Source: Leptasterias polaris | Lineage: Eukaryota > Echinodermata > Asteroidea > Forcipulatida > Asteriidae | Length of the DNA stretch: 64,000 nucleotides | Direction of reading: 5' to 3' | Assembly (NCBI GenBank): GCA_037783415.1 | Contig: JAZGTN010000002.1 | Location: forward strand, 4,092,001-4,156,000 | Part shown: positions 23,501 to 35,500 of the stretch, piece after piece | Layout of the letters: each line of letters opens with the position of its first letter | Numbering within the stretch: position 1 is the stretch's first letter | Position numbers and translations under genes: made by a program | Notes under the pieces: generated by a model | Told to the model about the DNA's origin: nothing | The model's input: the letters and a program-made list of their open reading frames with translations, nothing else | Databases searched by the model: none

Positions 23501-26500
23501 CAAAAATGGTGTCACGATATTTGTCTTGATTCAAACTGGTAGAAGCCACATTTGAAGCTAAATTGACTGAATCCTGTCTGAACTACTTCATTCCTGACGT
23601 GGGGGTCTAATTTCTTAAATTGACAATCTGTGGAATAATGTTTTTAAGTTTACTGACTTTTTGTAGCCAAAAATGTGGCACAAATTTTGTGTTTTCAGAG
23701 CCACCACTTCTTCCCAGATGACATTACAATACATGGAGTACCCCAAAGGTGTTATAATACATGTAATAGTTAGGAATTGTATCCGAGTTTGAGAAGAAAC
23801 TGGATGAGTGCCTCACAGGCCTCATCTTTGAGAGGGCAAGGCATTTGTCATTTTGCAAAGGGCACTTCCATTGGAAAATCTTAAAGTCTATGGGAAGCTT
23901 TTGAAGGGGCACCAAGACCACGACCAGGGGCAACAGAGGCTGTGGCTTCCGTGGGCTTTGTGTAATTGCAGACCTGGCCTCACAGTTTTTGCTTAGGGGA
24001 CAGTTATACTGCCAAAAAAAGGGAATCTGTGAAACGGTCCACAGATACAGTAAAGTGGAACAACCCGAGCCCAAAAAACAAAACACTGAGGATTTGTCAG
24101 TTACCTGTAAATGGAGGCTTACAAGGGTCGCAGTTGTCTCCACCGTAGCCGAAGTCACAGGCAGAGCAGTCTTGTAAGACGCCATCGCGGCATCGACATT
24201 CATGGTCACCAGAAGGCAGAGCAAGACACGTCCCGTTGTATGGACACTTGACATCATCACAGACGGAAGAGTCCAACTCACAATAGTATCCTGAAAACAG
24301 AATTTTTTACTCTTTTCAATATTCATGTCGGTGCAAATTTTGCTTTTCACAGCTTTAGGAAATTATTCTGTTGTTATTGCTAGTGTTTCAATTGAGCAAA
24401 ATTTGTTCAATGGGAAATGCTATTGAAACTTGTTTATAATGTGTTTATCATTTAATTGTAATTTAGATATTCTTACATTTCTGAATTTTCGTAATTATTG
24501 ATCACAAAATTAGGCCCCAACCTCAAGGTTTTTGAAAAACTAGAAACACTTCTGCCGTTGACGACGTGCGTCAAAATGACAATACTTTGACGTCATGTGT
24601 GGGAGTTTGCTTTGTTATACCTCAATGCTGCAAAAAAGCGGCTATTCAAAACGAAGCTTCCACTATGACAGAACAAGAGTGATGATGTAACAGGGCTTTT
24701 CGCGAATCTTTCTGAAAAGCGCCAGAGCAGGGTATACAAAATGATTGTTTTCACACAATTAAGAAATGTTTAATCTCATGTGAACTCAATTTCCTTATTG
24801 ATTGAAAACAATTTACATGAATTTTTCAGCAAAGATCACTTGTTGCTGTTTTCGTTCAAGTAGGTCTTTAACAATTCACCTTCGTAGGGCGAAGAGCAGT
24901 CACAGGTGTACAGACCAATGCCATTGACACACTGTCCACCGTTCTGGCATTGATTATCAACGCACTCATTAATATCCTCATCACAGAGAATCCCTTTGAA
25001 GCCTCGTTTGCATTGACAGGTGTAGTCGCTGCTGTCCCTGACATTGATGCATTGCTCAAAACCTTTAAGAAATTAAAACAAATAAACATTTTAGTTTTGG
25101 ATCCAGTGTTTTTGAGGGTTAATAATTTTGACAGAGCTCAGATGAGACTTTGTACATTCATAGAGTTTAACCCAGTTTGAACAGATAAGCCGAACAACCA
25201 CCTTCATTCTGTCGCGTCTGCAAGCAGTTCATCAATAATTTTGGTTTGGTTCTTAAAAACTTGTGTCAGATGAGCTTCGTATTTTTACCTGTTGTCTTTT
25301 AATGAAGGACACAGGACTTGCTTTGTAGCTACAGTACACGTCATCATTTGCGTATTTGAAGTGCATGAGTTCACTGGGCAATCGGATGGTTTCCTCTTAT
25401 AACCATTAAACATGATTTTGAGTAGGAACCCAGCATAGGTTGCTTCTAGTTTATTGTACTTGGACTTATCAGGTGGCCTGTTTTGGCAGTCATAGACAAG
25501 TCTGGATCGTACAGATCTGCCAAGAAACCCGTCTGAGTCTGGGTACTGGACCATAGTCACAAAGCAGCCATTTTACTTTTTCCCATTCATCCCAATGTAA
25601 TCAAACAGAGGTGTTATATAGTCACAGTTGGTACATTTAAACTTATAGCCAGTGTGTGTGTTTGCTGAGCCGTATCTTCCTTTCTTTACTGTGCTTTAAT
25701 AACGGCGCACTTATTTCCTTTCAAGACGTGGTCATGCTTGAGAAATTATGCGGTATAAAAGGTAACGCATGCCATAGCCGCAGCCTCTTTCGATTCTGGG
25801 AAGCTCGGGACGGGATGCTGACCTGTACAAACCCCGGGGATGTGATGTTCACTACTTCTACCGTGGGGTCTTACGGCGCTACGGCCTGGACGAGAATTCT
25901 TTGGGCGTGGTACTGAGGGTCTTGGACTACCTTAACTGTGACCATTCTACCGTACTACCGAAGGCTACCTACCGGTGGTGAGCGCCGGACTCCCCGTTCC
26001 CGAGCACTCCTGGGTCGATTGAGCACTAAAATTGGTATTCCTTTAAATATTCTAATTTAATTAATAGTCGGCCAAATTCTTACTTGGTTATACTGATTCA
26101 GTTCCGTTACGAATTATGCCTTGAATTTTGATCACCCTTTGTAAGCTTTGATTTTGTAAATAAATTACTTAATTTATTGTTACAATACACAATGTTTCAA
26201 CCTTTGCCTTTGTCAGTTGCTGGTTTTCCCTTTCTTTAATCATTGTGGTAATTCCATTGTTGTATTAGTCTGCCGTGCGTACCGACTTATGGGGTTTAAC
26301 CTTGTGAATTGGTCGTACGTAACAGAATTGGGGGCTTGTCCGGGAACCGAACTAAATTGATTGACAATTTGAGTCATTTAGTTTAACCAGCAACTGTGAA
26401 TATGGCACTGAAATTTAATGTGGAAGGGTTTGTAAGTGACTTTGAGGCTAAACCCTCAAAACCCAAATTAGATAAGCTTAAAAGGTCAGAGTTGTTTGAG

Positions 26501-29500
26501 GTAGCTAAATACTATAATGTATCTGTAGTTAGTAGCATGAAGAAAGCTGATTTAAGAGTAGTGCTTGTAGAATTTTTCATCGATGAAGAATTTCTTAAGG
26601 AACCAGTTGAAAAGCTAACGACTTTGTCTGTAGGTTCAAACTACTCTGAAGAAACTGTGATTAAACTTAAAGAGCTAGAATTACAGAAAGTTCAGGCAGA
26701 GTTAGAAATAGCTAAACTAAAGTATGCTCAACCAGAGGGTGGGACTTTGTCCCAAAGCAAACAATTTGACCCAAGTAAGCATATTAGATTGGTACCTCGG
26801 TTTCAAGACAAGGAAGTAGACAAGTACTTCTCACATTTCGAGAAGGTTGCCGAAAGACTTAGTTGGCCTTCGGACATGCGTACTTTGTTACTTCAAAGTG
26901 TCTTAACAGGAAAAGCCCAAGAGGTTTATTCAGCCCTACCTGTAGATCAGAGTTCAGACTATGAGATAGTTAGAGCGGCAATTCTTAAGGCTTATGAACA
27001 GGTTCCTGAAGCCAATAGACAGAAATTTAGGATCAAGAAGAAAAGTGATAGCCAGAGTTACATTGAGTTTTCTCGAGATAAGGAAAATCTCTTTGATAGA
27101 TGGTGCACTTGTTGTAAGGTTGATAAAGACTATGCTAAGCTCAGACAGGTAATGCTTTTGGAGGAATTTAAGAGTTGTGTACCTGATAATGTTAAAATTC
27201 ATTTAGAGGAACAGCAGGTCAAAGAAATACATCAAGCAGCTGTGATGGCTGATGATTATGCGTTGACACACAAAACTGATTTCACAAAAGGGAATAATCT
27301 CCCTGGTGGTAGGAGAAGGTTTAAGACTTATAATTCGCCTTTTGATAAGAATAAGTCAGCAGACAATAATTTTGAGCTTAAGCCAGACTCTAAACCTGAA
27401 AGTTCGGACACTGGTGGTAGCAGGGCAAATAACTCATATAGGTCTAGCGTAGTTTGTGACTACTGTGGTAAAATAGGGCACATTAAACGTAAGTGTTATG
27501 TCTTCTTGAAGAAAACGGCCAGTGATAGTAGTTACACTAAGCCAATAGCCTTTACTACCAGTGTTCCCCCTTCAGCTGGTCAGCAACTTAATGAGGTTTT
27601 AGTCAGAGGGTCTAAATCTGATGTTAGAGAGGAATTCTTACCCTTCATTACAGAAGGAAGTATTTCAATCGTAGTGGGTGATAATTCACCTGAGTACCCA
27701 GTCACCATTTTAAGGGACACCGGGGCTTCACAGTCTTTACTGCTTAAAGGTGCAGTGCCGTTGAGTTTGAAGTCCTCTTTAGGAGCAAATATGTTCATAA
27801 CGGGTGTGGGTAACGATGTTTTTGAAGTGCCTCTCCATCAAGTATTTTTGAAATCGGATTTAGTTTCAGGCCCGATGACCGTAGGGGTGACACCCAGTTT
27901 ACCTCAAGGCCTTGAGGGTATTACCCTTATATTAGGGAATGATGTTGCTGGTACCAGAGTTGTAGTTGAACCGTATATGACATTTAGACCTAGTACAGTA
28001 GATAACACGGACAAACTTGAGAAAGAATTCCCAGGTATTTTTCCGTCATGTGTAACTACTCGAGCAATGAGTAGGAAAGCTCCTGAACGCCCTAGTTGTA
28101 GTGATACTGAATTTACAGGTGATGTAGAATTAACAGATACATTTATGACTAGATTGGCCAGTGAGAATATTTCTGAAACTGTCATGGATAGTGAGGCTAA
28201 AGCCTTAGTTTCAAAAGTAGATGGGCCCTCCCCAGTTGTACATCAACTAGAGTTCTTAAGTGATTTTTCTCTAAATAGAGATGACTTAATCATTGAACAA
28301 GGTAGGGACCCAGAACTTGTTAACATAAGTAACCGAGCACTTAGTGAAGATGAAGCTTCGAAAGTGCCAATGTGCTTTTTAATTAAAGATGGCGTTCTTA
28401 TGCGAAAGTGGCGTCCCCCGAATATCCCTGCTGATAAAGAATGGGAGGTGTTAGATCAGGTTGTAGTCCCTCAACCGTATCGCTCATATGTTATGAGTCT
28501 TGCTCACGATTTACCAGCAGCTGGCCATTTAGGCGTTGGTAAGACATGTGACCGTATTTTGAACCATTTTTATTGGCCTAACTTAAGAAAGACAGTAGCC
28601 GAGTTTTGTAAGACATGTCATGTATGCCAAGTTGTAGGTAAGCCTAACCAGAACCCACCTAAAGCACCTTTGAGACCAATACCCGCCTTTGATGAACCAT
28701 TCAGTAAAGTAATTATTGATTGCGTTGGACCTCTACCAAAAACCAAAAAGGGGTATGAATACATATTTACCATCATGTGTACCTCCACCAGATACCCAGA
28801 GGCCATTCCTTTACGCTCCATCAAGGCGAAACCTGTGGTTGAAGCATTAACTGCTTTCTTCACTCGTTTTGGTCTCCCCAAAATTGTTCAGAGTGACCAA
28901 GGGTCAAATTTTACATCGAAGGTGTTTAAGGAACAACTAAGTGCACTAGGAATTAAGCATGTGACTTCCAGTGCATACCATCCACAGAGTCAGGGTGCAT
29001 TGGAAAGATTTCATCAAACCATGAAGTCTATGATTAGAACTTACTGCTTAGATCATAACAGAGATTGGGACGAAGGTCTCCCCTTGTTGTTGTTTGCTAT
29101 TCGTGAAGTGGTTAACGAATCTCTGGGATTTAGTCCCTTTGAATTAGTGTTTGGACACACTGTTAGGGGACCTTTGACACTTGTAAAAGAGAAGTGGCTA
29201 GATGTAGAAAACACAGAGAGTGTGCTAAACCATGTCATTCGTCTTAAGGAACGATTGCAGTCTGTTAGAGAGTTGGCTAAAGTCAATCTTGAATCGGCAC
29301 AACTTGAGATGAAAACCTGGTATGACCGAAATTCTAAAGAACGTAGTTTTAGTCCGGGTGACCAAGTTCTAGTGTTGCTACCAATATCGGGGCAACCCCT
29401 ACAGGCTAGATTTATTGGCCCCTATGTTGTATATCGTAAAGTTGGCGATTTAGACTATGTTGTCTTAACTCCTGATAGGCATAAAGCTAAACAACTTTGT

Positions 29501-32500
29501 CACATAAATATGTTGAAACCCTATCATGTTAGACAGAAAGAGACTTGTGTAAAACAAGAAACTGTAGCATCAGTATGTAGTGAAACATCTGATGAAAACT
29601 CAGGAAGGATAAACTTTGCATTCCTCAATGTGGTGTTAGACTGAAGAACTCACAAATTCTTGCTGATTTAGATGGAAAGTTGAATCATTTAAACCCACAA
29701 CAGCAAAATGACATGCGTTCTGTGATAAATGAGTACAAACATTTGTTTCCTGATGTTCCTGGTAGAACTGATGTAATGTTTCATAACGTAGATGTAGGGT
29801 CCACACTACCTATTAAACAGCATCCTTACAGGTGTGGCCCAGTGAAACAGTCTCATTTTAACGAGGAAATTAAGTACATGCTAGAAAATGATATAATTGA
29901 AAAGAGTTCAAGTTCATGGAGTTCACCGTGTATTATAGTGCCTAAACCAGATGGAACATTCCGTTTTTGTACAGACTTTAGAAAAGTCAACTCTGTAACT
30001 AAGTCTGATACTTACCCACTTCCTAGAATAGAAGACTGTATCGATAGGCTCGGAAAAGCTAAGTTTGTTAGTACATACGACCTATTGAAAGGTTACTGGC
30101 AAGTTCCACTTACTCCACAGTCTAGAGAAATATCAGCCTTTGTTACTCCACAAGGATTGTATCAGTATAAAGTACTTCCATTTGGCATGAAAAATGCCCC
30201 AGCAACATTCCAACGTATGATGAACCATTTAATATCAGATCTAGGTAATACAGATGTGTACATAGATGATATTATTGTATACAGTGAATCTTGGCAAGAA
30301 CACTTGGACAGTACCTATGCGTTGTACAATAGACTCACTGAGGCTAAACTTACTGTTAATCTGTCAAAGAGTCAAATTGGCAAGGCCAAAGTTAAATTTC
30401 TTGGTCATGTAATTGGTCAGGGAGAAGTTTCACCAGTGAGTGCGAAAATCGATTCGATAACAAATTTCCCTCAGCCAAAAACCAAAAAAGAACTGATGCG
30501 ATTTTTGGGCATGGCGGGTTACTACCGCAAGTTTTGTCGAAATTTTTCCGATGTGGTTGCCCCGCTCACCAATCTGCTTAAAAAAAGCGCTAAATTCACT
30601 TGGACTGAGGAATGTACTCAGTGTTTTGAGAGGGTAAAAGCCATGCTTACAAGCGCACCAGTTCTTGCTGCTCCTGACTTCGCTAGACCGTTTAAACTTG
30701 CGACTGATGCTAGTGATGTAGGAGTGGGATCAGTGTTGTTACAAGAAGATGACCAGAATGTGGATCACCCTGTTTGTTACTTTTCCAAGAAACTTAACCG
30801 TCACCAACAGAATTATTCCACAGTCGAAAAAGAGGCATTGGCTCTACTTCTTGCATTACAACACTTTGAGGTTTATCTTGAAGCAGCAGCACGACCTATT
30901 GTAGTGTACACAGATCATAACCCACTTGTGTTTGTTCAAAAAATGAAAAACACAAATCAGAGGTTGTTAAGATGGAGTCTTGCGCTCCAAGAATTTGATG
31001 TTGACATTCGCCATATCAAGGGCAAAGACAACTTAATTGCCGATGCGTTGTCAAGGTGTGTTTAAATCAATGTGTGCTTCTCAATAGGACTCAAGTTTGA
31101 TTTAATCAAATAGTTGTTGTAATTTTACTGTTTGAATATTTTAAGAACAATATTACAGCAGAACATATTTTGATTGTGTAGCATGATGATTTATTCAATT
31201 TTGCTAAGGATTAAGTCAGGTATGGTGACTTAACTTATATTTATATTATTGTGTGAGATTTAATTTAGTAATGTTCACATTATGATAATTGAGAATTATT
31301 TCAAGCGCCACGTCTTGTTATAAAAAATTAAAGTTTTGTGCAAGTTTTCCCCTTGATCAAACCTTTTAAGGGGGGAAGTGTTATATAGTCACAGTTGGTA
31401 CATTTAAACTTATAGCCAGTGTGTGTGTTTGCTGAGCCGTATCTTCCTTTCTTTACTGTGCTTTAATAACGGCGCACTTATTTCCTTTCAAGACGTGGTC
31501 ATGCTTGAGAAATTATGCGGTATAAAAGGTAACGCATGCCATAGCCGCAGCCTCTTTCGATTCTGGGAAGCTCGGGACGGGATGCTGACCTGTACAAACC
31601 CCGGGGATGTGATGTTCACTACTTCTACCGTGGGGTCTTACGGCGCTACGGCCTGGACGAGAATTCTTTGGGCGTGGTACTGAGGGTCTTGGACTACCTT
31701 AACTGTGACCATTCTACCGTACTACCGAAGGCTACCTACCGGTGGTGAGCGCCGGACTCCCCGTTCCCGAGCACTCCTGGGTCGATTGAGCACTAAAATT
31801 GGTATTCCTTTAAATATTCTAATTTAATTAATAGTCGGCCAAATTCTTACTTGGTTATACTGATTCAGTTCCGTTACGAATTATGCCTTGAATTTTGATC
31901 ACCCTTTGTAAGTTTTGATTTTGTAAATAAATTACTTAATTTATTGTTACAATACACAGAATGTTTCAACCTTTGCCTTTGTCAGTTGCTGGTTTTCCCT
32001 TTCTTTAATCATTGTGGTAATTCCATTGTTGTATTAGTCTGCCGTGCGTACCGACTTATGGGGTTTAACCTTGTGAATTGGTCATACGTAACAGAGGCCA
32101 GAAGGAAAACTAGTCTGGTCCTTAAATGAAAGGCTCTATGTATTCGAAGGCTTGTACACCTTTGGTGCAATTTCTTTTTTAGGTATCAACATTTTGTCAG
32201 AATTTAGATGTGCAAAGAAACATAGTCATTTTGCCAATCCAAATGATCATGCGCTATATAAGTATTATATGGTTTCATTATCATTATTATTATTATTTCA
32301 TTTTATCACATTATGCGAAAGAAAGATCACATTTTCTTTTGTGCCGGTAACTCCTTGAGTCGGGCTACGTCCCGTAGCCTTAGATCCCAAGGGTCTTTCT
32401 CTGGATCCTTGCTGTTTTCAAAAGCGCCGCCTTCTGTAACAGTACTATTATAATAATTATTGCTATCATTTTATTATTAAAGAAACTAGAGCATCAGTTC

Positions 32501-35500
32501 TCACCCAACGGGTTACATTGATGGAATTCACAGCTGTTTACTTCCACAGTGCAATCCTGTCCTATCCAGCCTTCCTTACAGATACAGGTGAAGTTACGGA
32601 TACCACCCAAGCCGTCCTGACACCCACCACTAACGGAGTGATACAAGTTGCAGGGATACTGTGAACACTCATTGATGTCAGTGCAGGTAAAACCATCGCC
32701 TACATTTAAAGAAACAAACGTTTATTTTTACATTACTGACACTTTGCACAAGGCCGGCGTGCAATTCTATTAGTAAAATAGGACAGACTACATTTAAGTG
32801 TACTGCACTGTCAAGACAATGATTCTTGGCGTTACGCCAGACACAAAGATTCAGTCAGAGTCCACTAGTCTGGCTGTTGACAAGGTACATACCGCATAAT
32901 TAAACCAAGGCTGCTTTGCAAGAAGACTGGGCTCAAATTTACAATTACCATTAAGATCCATTTTAAGATGAGTTGCCATGTGATTTGTATTGTGACAACA
33001 CACTTTGCTTAGCAATTAAGATTGGTACACATCTTAAGATCAATCTTAGCTGTAAACTTAAGCCCTGGCATACCAACATCCATCAGAACCTGCTTGTTCC
33101 AGAGCCGTATATTAAAAGAGTTGCGATTTTGTGTCCAAAAAATGCATTGGCGAATACAGGATGTCAGAATAGTCTGCTCATTGAGTTGCGCTGCATTTGG
33201 ACAGAAAATGGCATCCGGCAGCCACGTGACCGAAGAAAACTGATCCCTCTATGTCGCAACAATACACAGCTCTGACTGGTTCCGTAGATGATTTTCTAGA
33301 AATTACGGCCTTCAATAACTGTTGAATATAAGAAATATATGCAGACTTGTACAATTAATAAGGGACAGGGTACCTGTAAATCCTGGTTTACATGTACAGA
33401 ATCCTCTCAGGCAAGTAGCATAGGGACTGCAGTAGCCCTCCTTCTTGCAGCGGTCATCTGAGGTCACTCTCACCGTGATGACCTGATTGAAGCTCAGACC
33501 TGTGGGATCGGTCACTTTAATGAACAGACTCAGGACGTTGGTCGTCCAGGCGTTCAGCGTCTGTCCAAGAAGCAAGGCGCCCGCACTGAGGGAAAAGAAA
33601 CCGTGCGAGTCTTCATCAACGAAGAAGCTGAACGTGAAGCCGGCAGAGGAGTCCGGGTCTTCAACCTGGAGGGCACCAATGTAGTGCCCGACCTCCAGGG
33701 TTTCTGGGATGACGATAGTGGTGTTGCCCTCGACCGTCAGGCCAGTCGGGGGTTCGGGGACGTCGGTAACTGTGATGTCAAAGTTCTTCGTCAGTTGCAG
33801 GCTGGTGTTAAGCTCCGATACCATGACTTGAACGGTGATGAGGGGGGTCACTTCATGGTCGATGAAACGCTGAACCAAGATCTTCCCGTTCTGAAGGTAG
33901 AACGGCGTCCCGTGGGAGATGATGTTGTAAACGTAGGCAGAAGTTGTGCCGTCTGGATCATTCAATGATAACTCACCTGAGAGAGAAATTTCAAAAAAAT
34001 TTACTTTTTGATTACAGCAAATAAATTTTGAAATAGAAAACCCCGTATAACATCAGATAACGATTCCTGTTTCTAGTATCCACTTTTTATGCTGTGTAAT
34101 TTATTATAAATTGTAAAAATCACGAAAAGATAAAATTTTCATTTACCACACTTATAAAAAAACATAAGTTGTAAACTTCTTACCAATAACTGTGTCTACA
34201 GATGCGCTTTCTGCAACAGATAGTTGACTTAGGCTCATGTCCAGTGGTGCCTCGTCTATGTCCAGTACAACCACGCGTAACTGGGCTGTAATAAACTGCA
34301 AGAAACATAACAGAAAAGAAAAAGTGAGAAACTCGGTTGACACACCAGACGAGAAATTGGGCCCACAAATTATCTAAGCACTGATCAGACACCCAACTTT
34401 GATATTAAGAAGCGACTATAACTAGTAAAATTAATTTGCAGGTACAACCATGTCTAAATCTCTTTTGGGATGAGTGTTGGCTCTGAAAAGAGCCGGTGTG
34501 ATCTCGACATTGCAAACAGTATACCCTGCTCGTCTTCAGGGGATGACTTTCCACCCTCCTACATGAAGATGAGCAGCCCAGCGAGCTGGTCAAACTTGGC
34601 TCTTAGGGATGGTCAAAATTTAATGAATGATTATCAAGGTATCGTCATCAGAAAAGCTTGTCAAAATTGATGCAGGCTGGGGCCAATTTCATAAAGCTGC
34701 TTTACTACTTATTTTGTGCTTAATGGTGAGTTTCCATTTCATAGTGCTGCTAACACCAAAAGGCCTGCTAACCTTCCAGAGCTTACTCTATGAAAATGAA
34801 TGGCGTAACAATGCAAATCCATGGTGAACGTGCAAGCTGGCCGCCTAATTTTGTTGCTAACCTGTGAAATACGCTTAGGCTTACGCAAATTTTTCTGCTA
34901 CAGTTAGCACGAAAATTTGCTTACCGTTAAGCAGCGCTATGAAAGTGGGCCCTGGTCAAATGCACAGCTGACTAGCCCAGACAGCTATTCAAAAGAAAAA
35001 GTGACATCTTTTCCAAAGTCAGACTAATTTCTGCAGTGAGTAGAAGTCACATGTTTTATCAACTCACCAGATTGGGGTTATTTTTATCGCTGGCCTTGAA
35101 ATAAAGCATGTACTCCCCCTGGGTCTCATAGTCCAGTGTGTCTCCAACCAGGATGTATTGCCCGTTGCTTGAGACAACAAACTGGGAGGGTATGACATCA
35201 GGATCATTAGTGGCGACACGTCTTGACCTGGCGTGGAGTCTGGTTGCCTCTCTACGTCTACGTCCTGAAAGAAGTAATATTGATTGTTTGAAGGAAGGTC
35301 CAACCAAGGCTTCTTAATACCGATGTTTTTATCTGGATATGGGCGTTTTTATTTAGGAGTAAAGGGTCTTTGATTGATCCTTGAGGTACGTCCTGACAAA
35401 GGTCGTGACAACAGGCAGTTTTATGAAACAGGGCCTTCTCCTGCTACCTGGAGATATTCCTCTTCAGGAGAAATTTGTTTGACTTTTGAAAGTTTAAGTG

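Larger units (their letters stand above)
25612..32093 (+). mobile_element. Intact Gmr1-like Ty3/Gypsy LTR retrotransposon (PR-IN-RT-RH order)
   Basis: Complete element of 6,482 bp: 713-bp left LTR, tRNA-Pro-type primer site, Gag-PR-IN ORF, overlapping RT-RNase H ORF, polypurine tract, 715-bp right LTR. LTRs begin TG and end CA; GAGG flanks both ends (25608-25611 and 32094-32097) as a 4-bp target duplication. Integrase upstream of RT in a Gypsy-type element is the defining trait of the Gmr1-like lineage. No env-like ORF lies between 31066 and 31378. It sits antisense in an intron of the receptor gene. Confidence 0.95.

Noticed and set aside
25285..25560. 91-codon minus-strand ORF in the e24-e25 intron
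   Set aside because: e24 and e25 join directly into a complete EGF, so inclusion would break it; no recognisable domain.
25656..25916. 86-codon ORF in the LTR, repeated at 31423-31683
   Set aside because: Identical only because the LTRs are identical; starts at GTG and has no domain.
31066..31378. Possible env gene of the LTR element
   Set aside because: Only 313 bp, AT-rich, no ORF.
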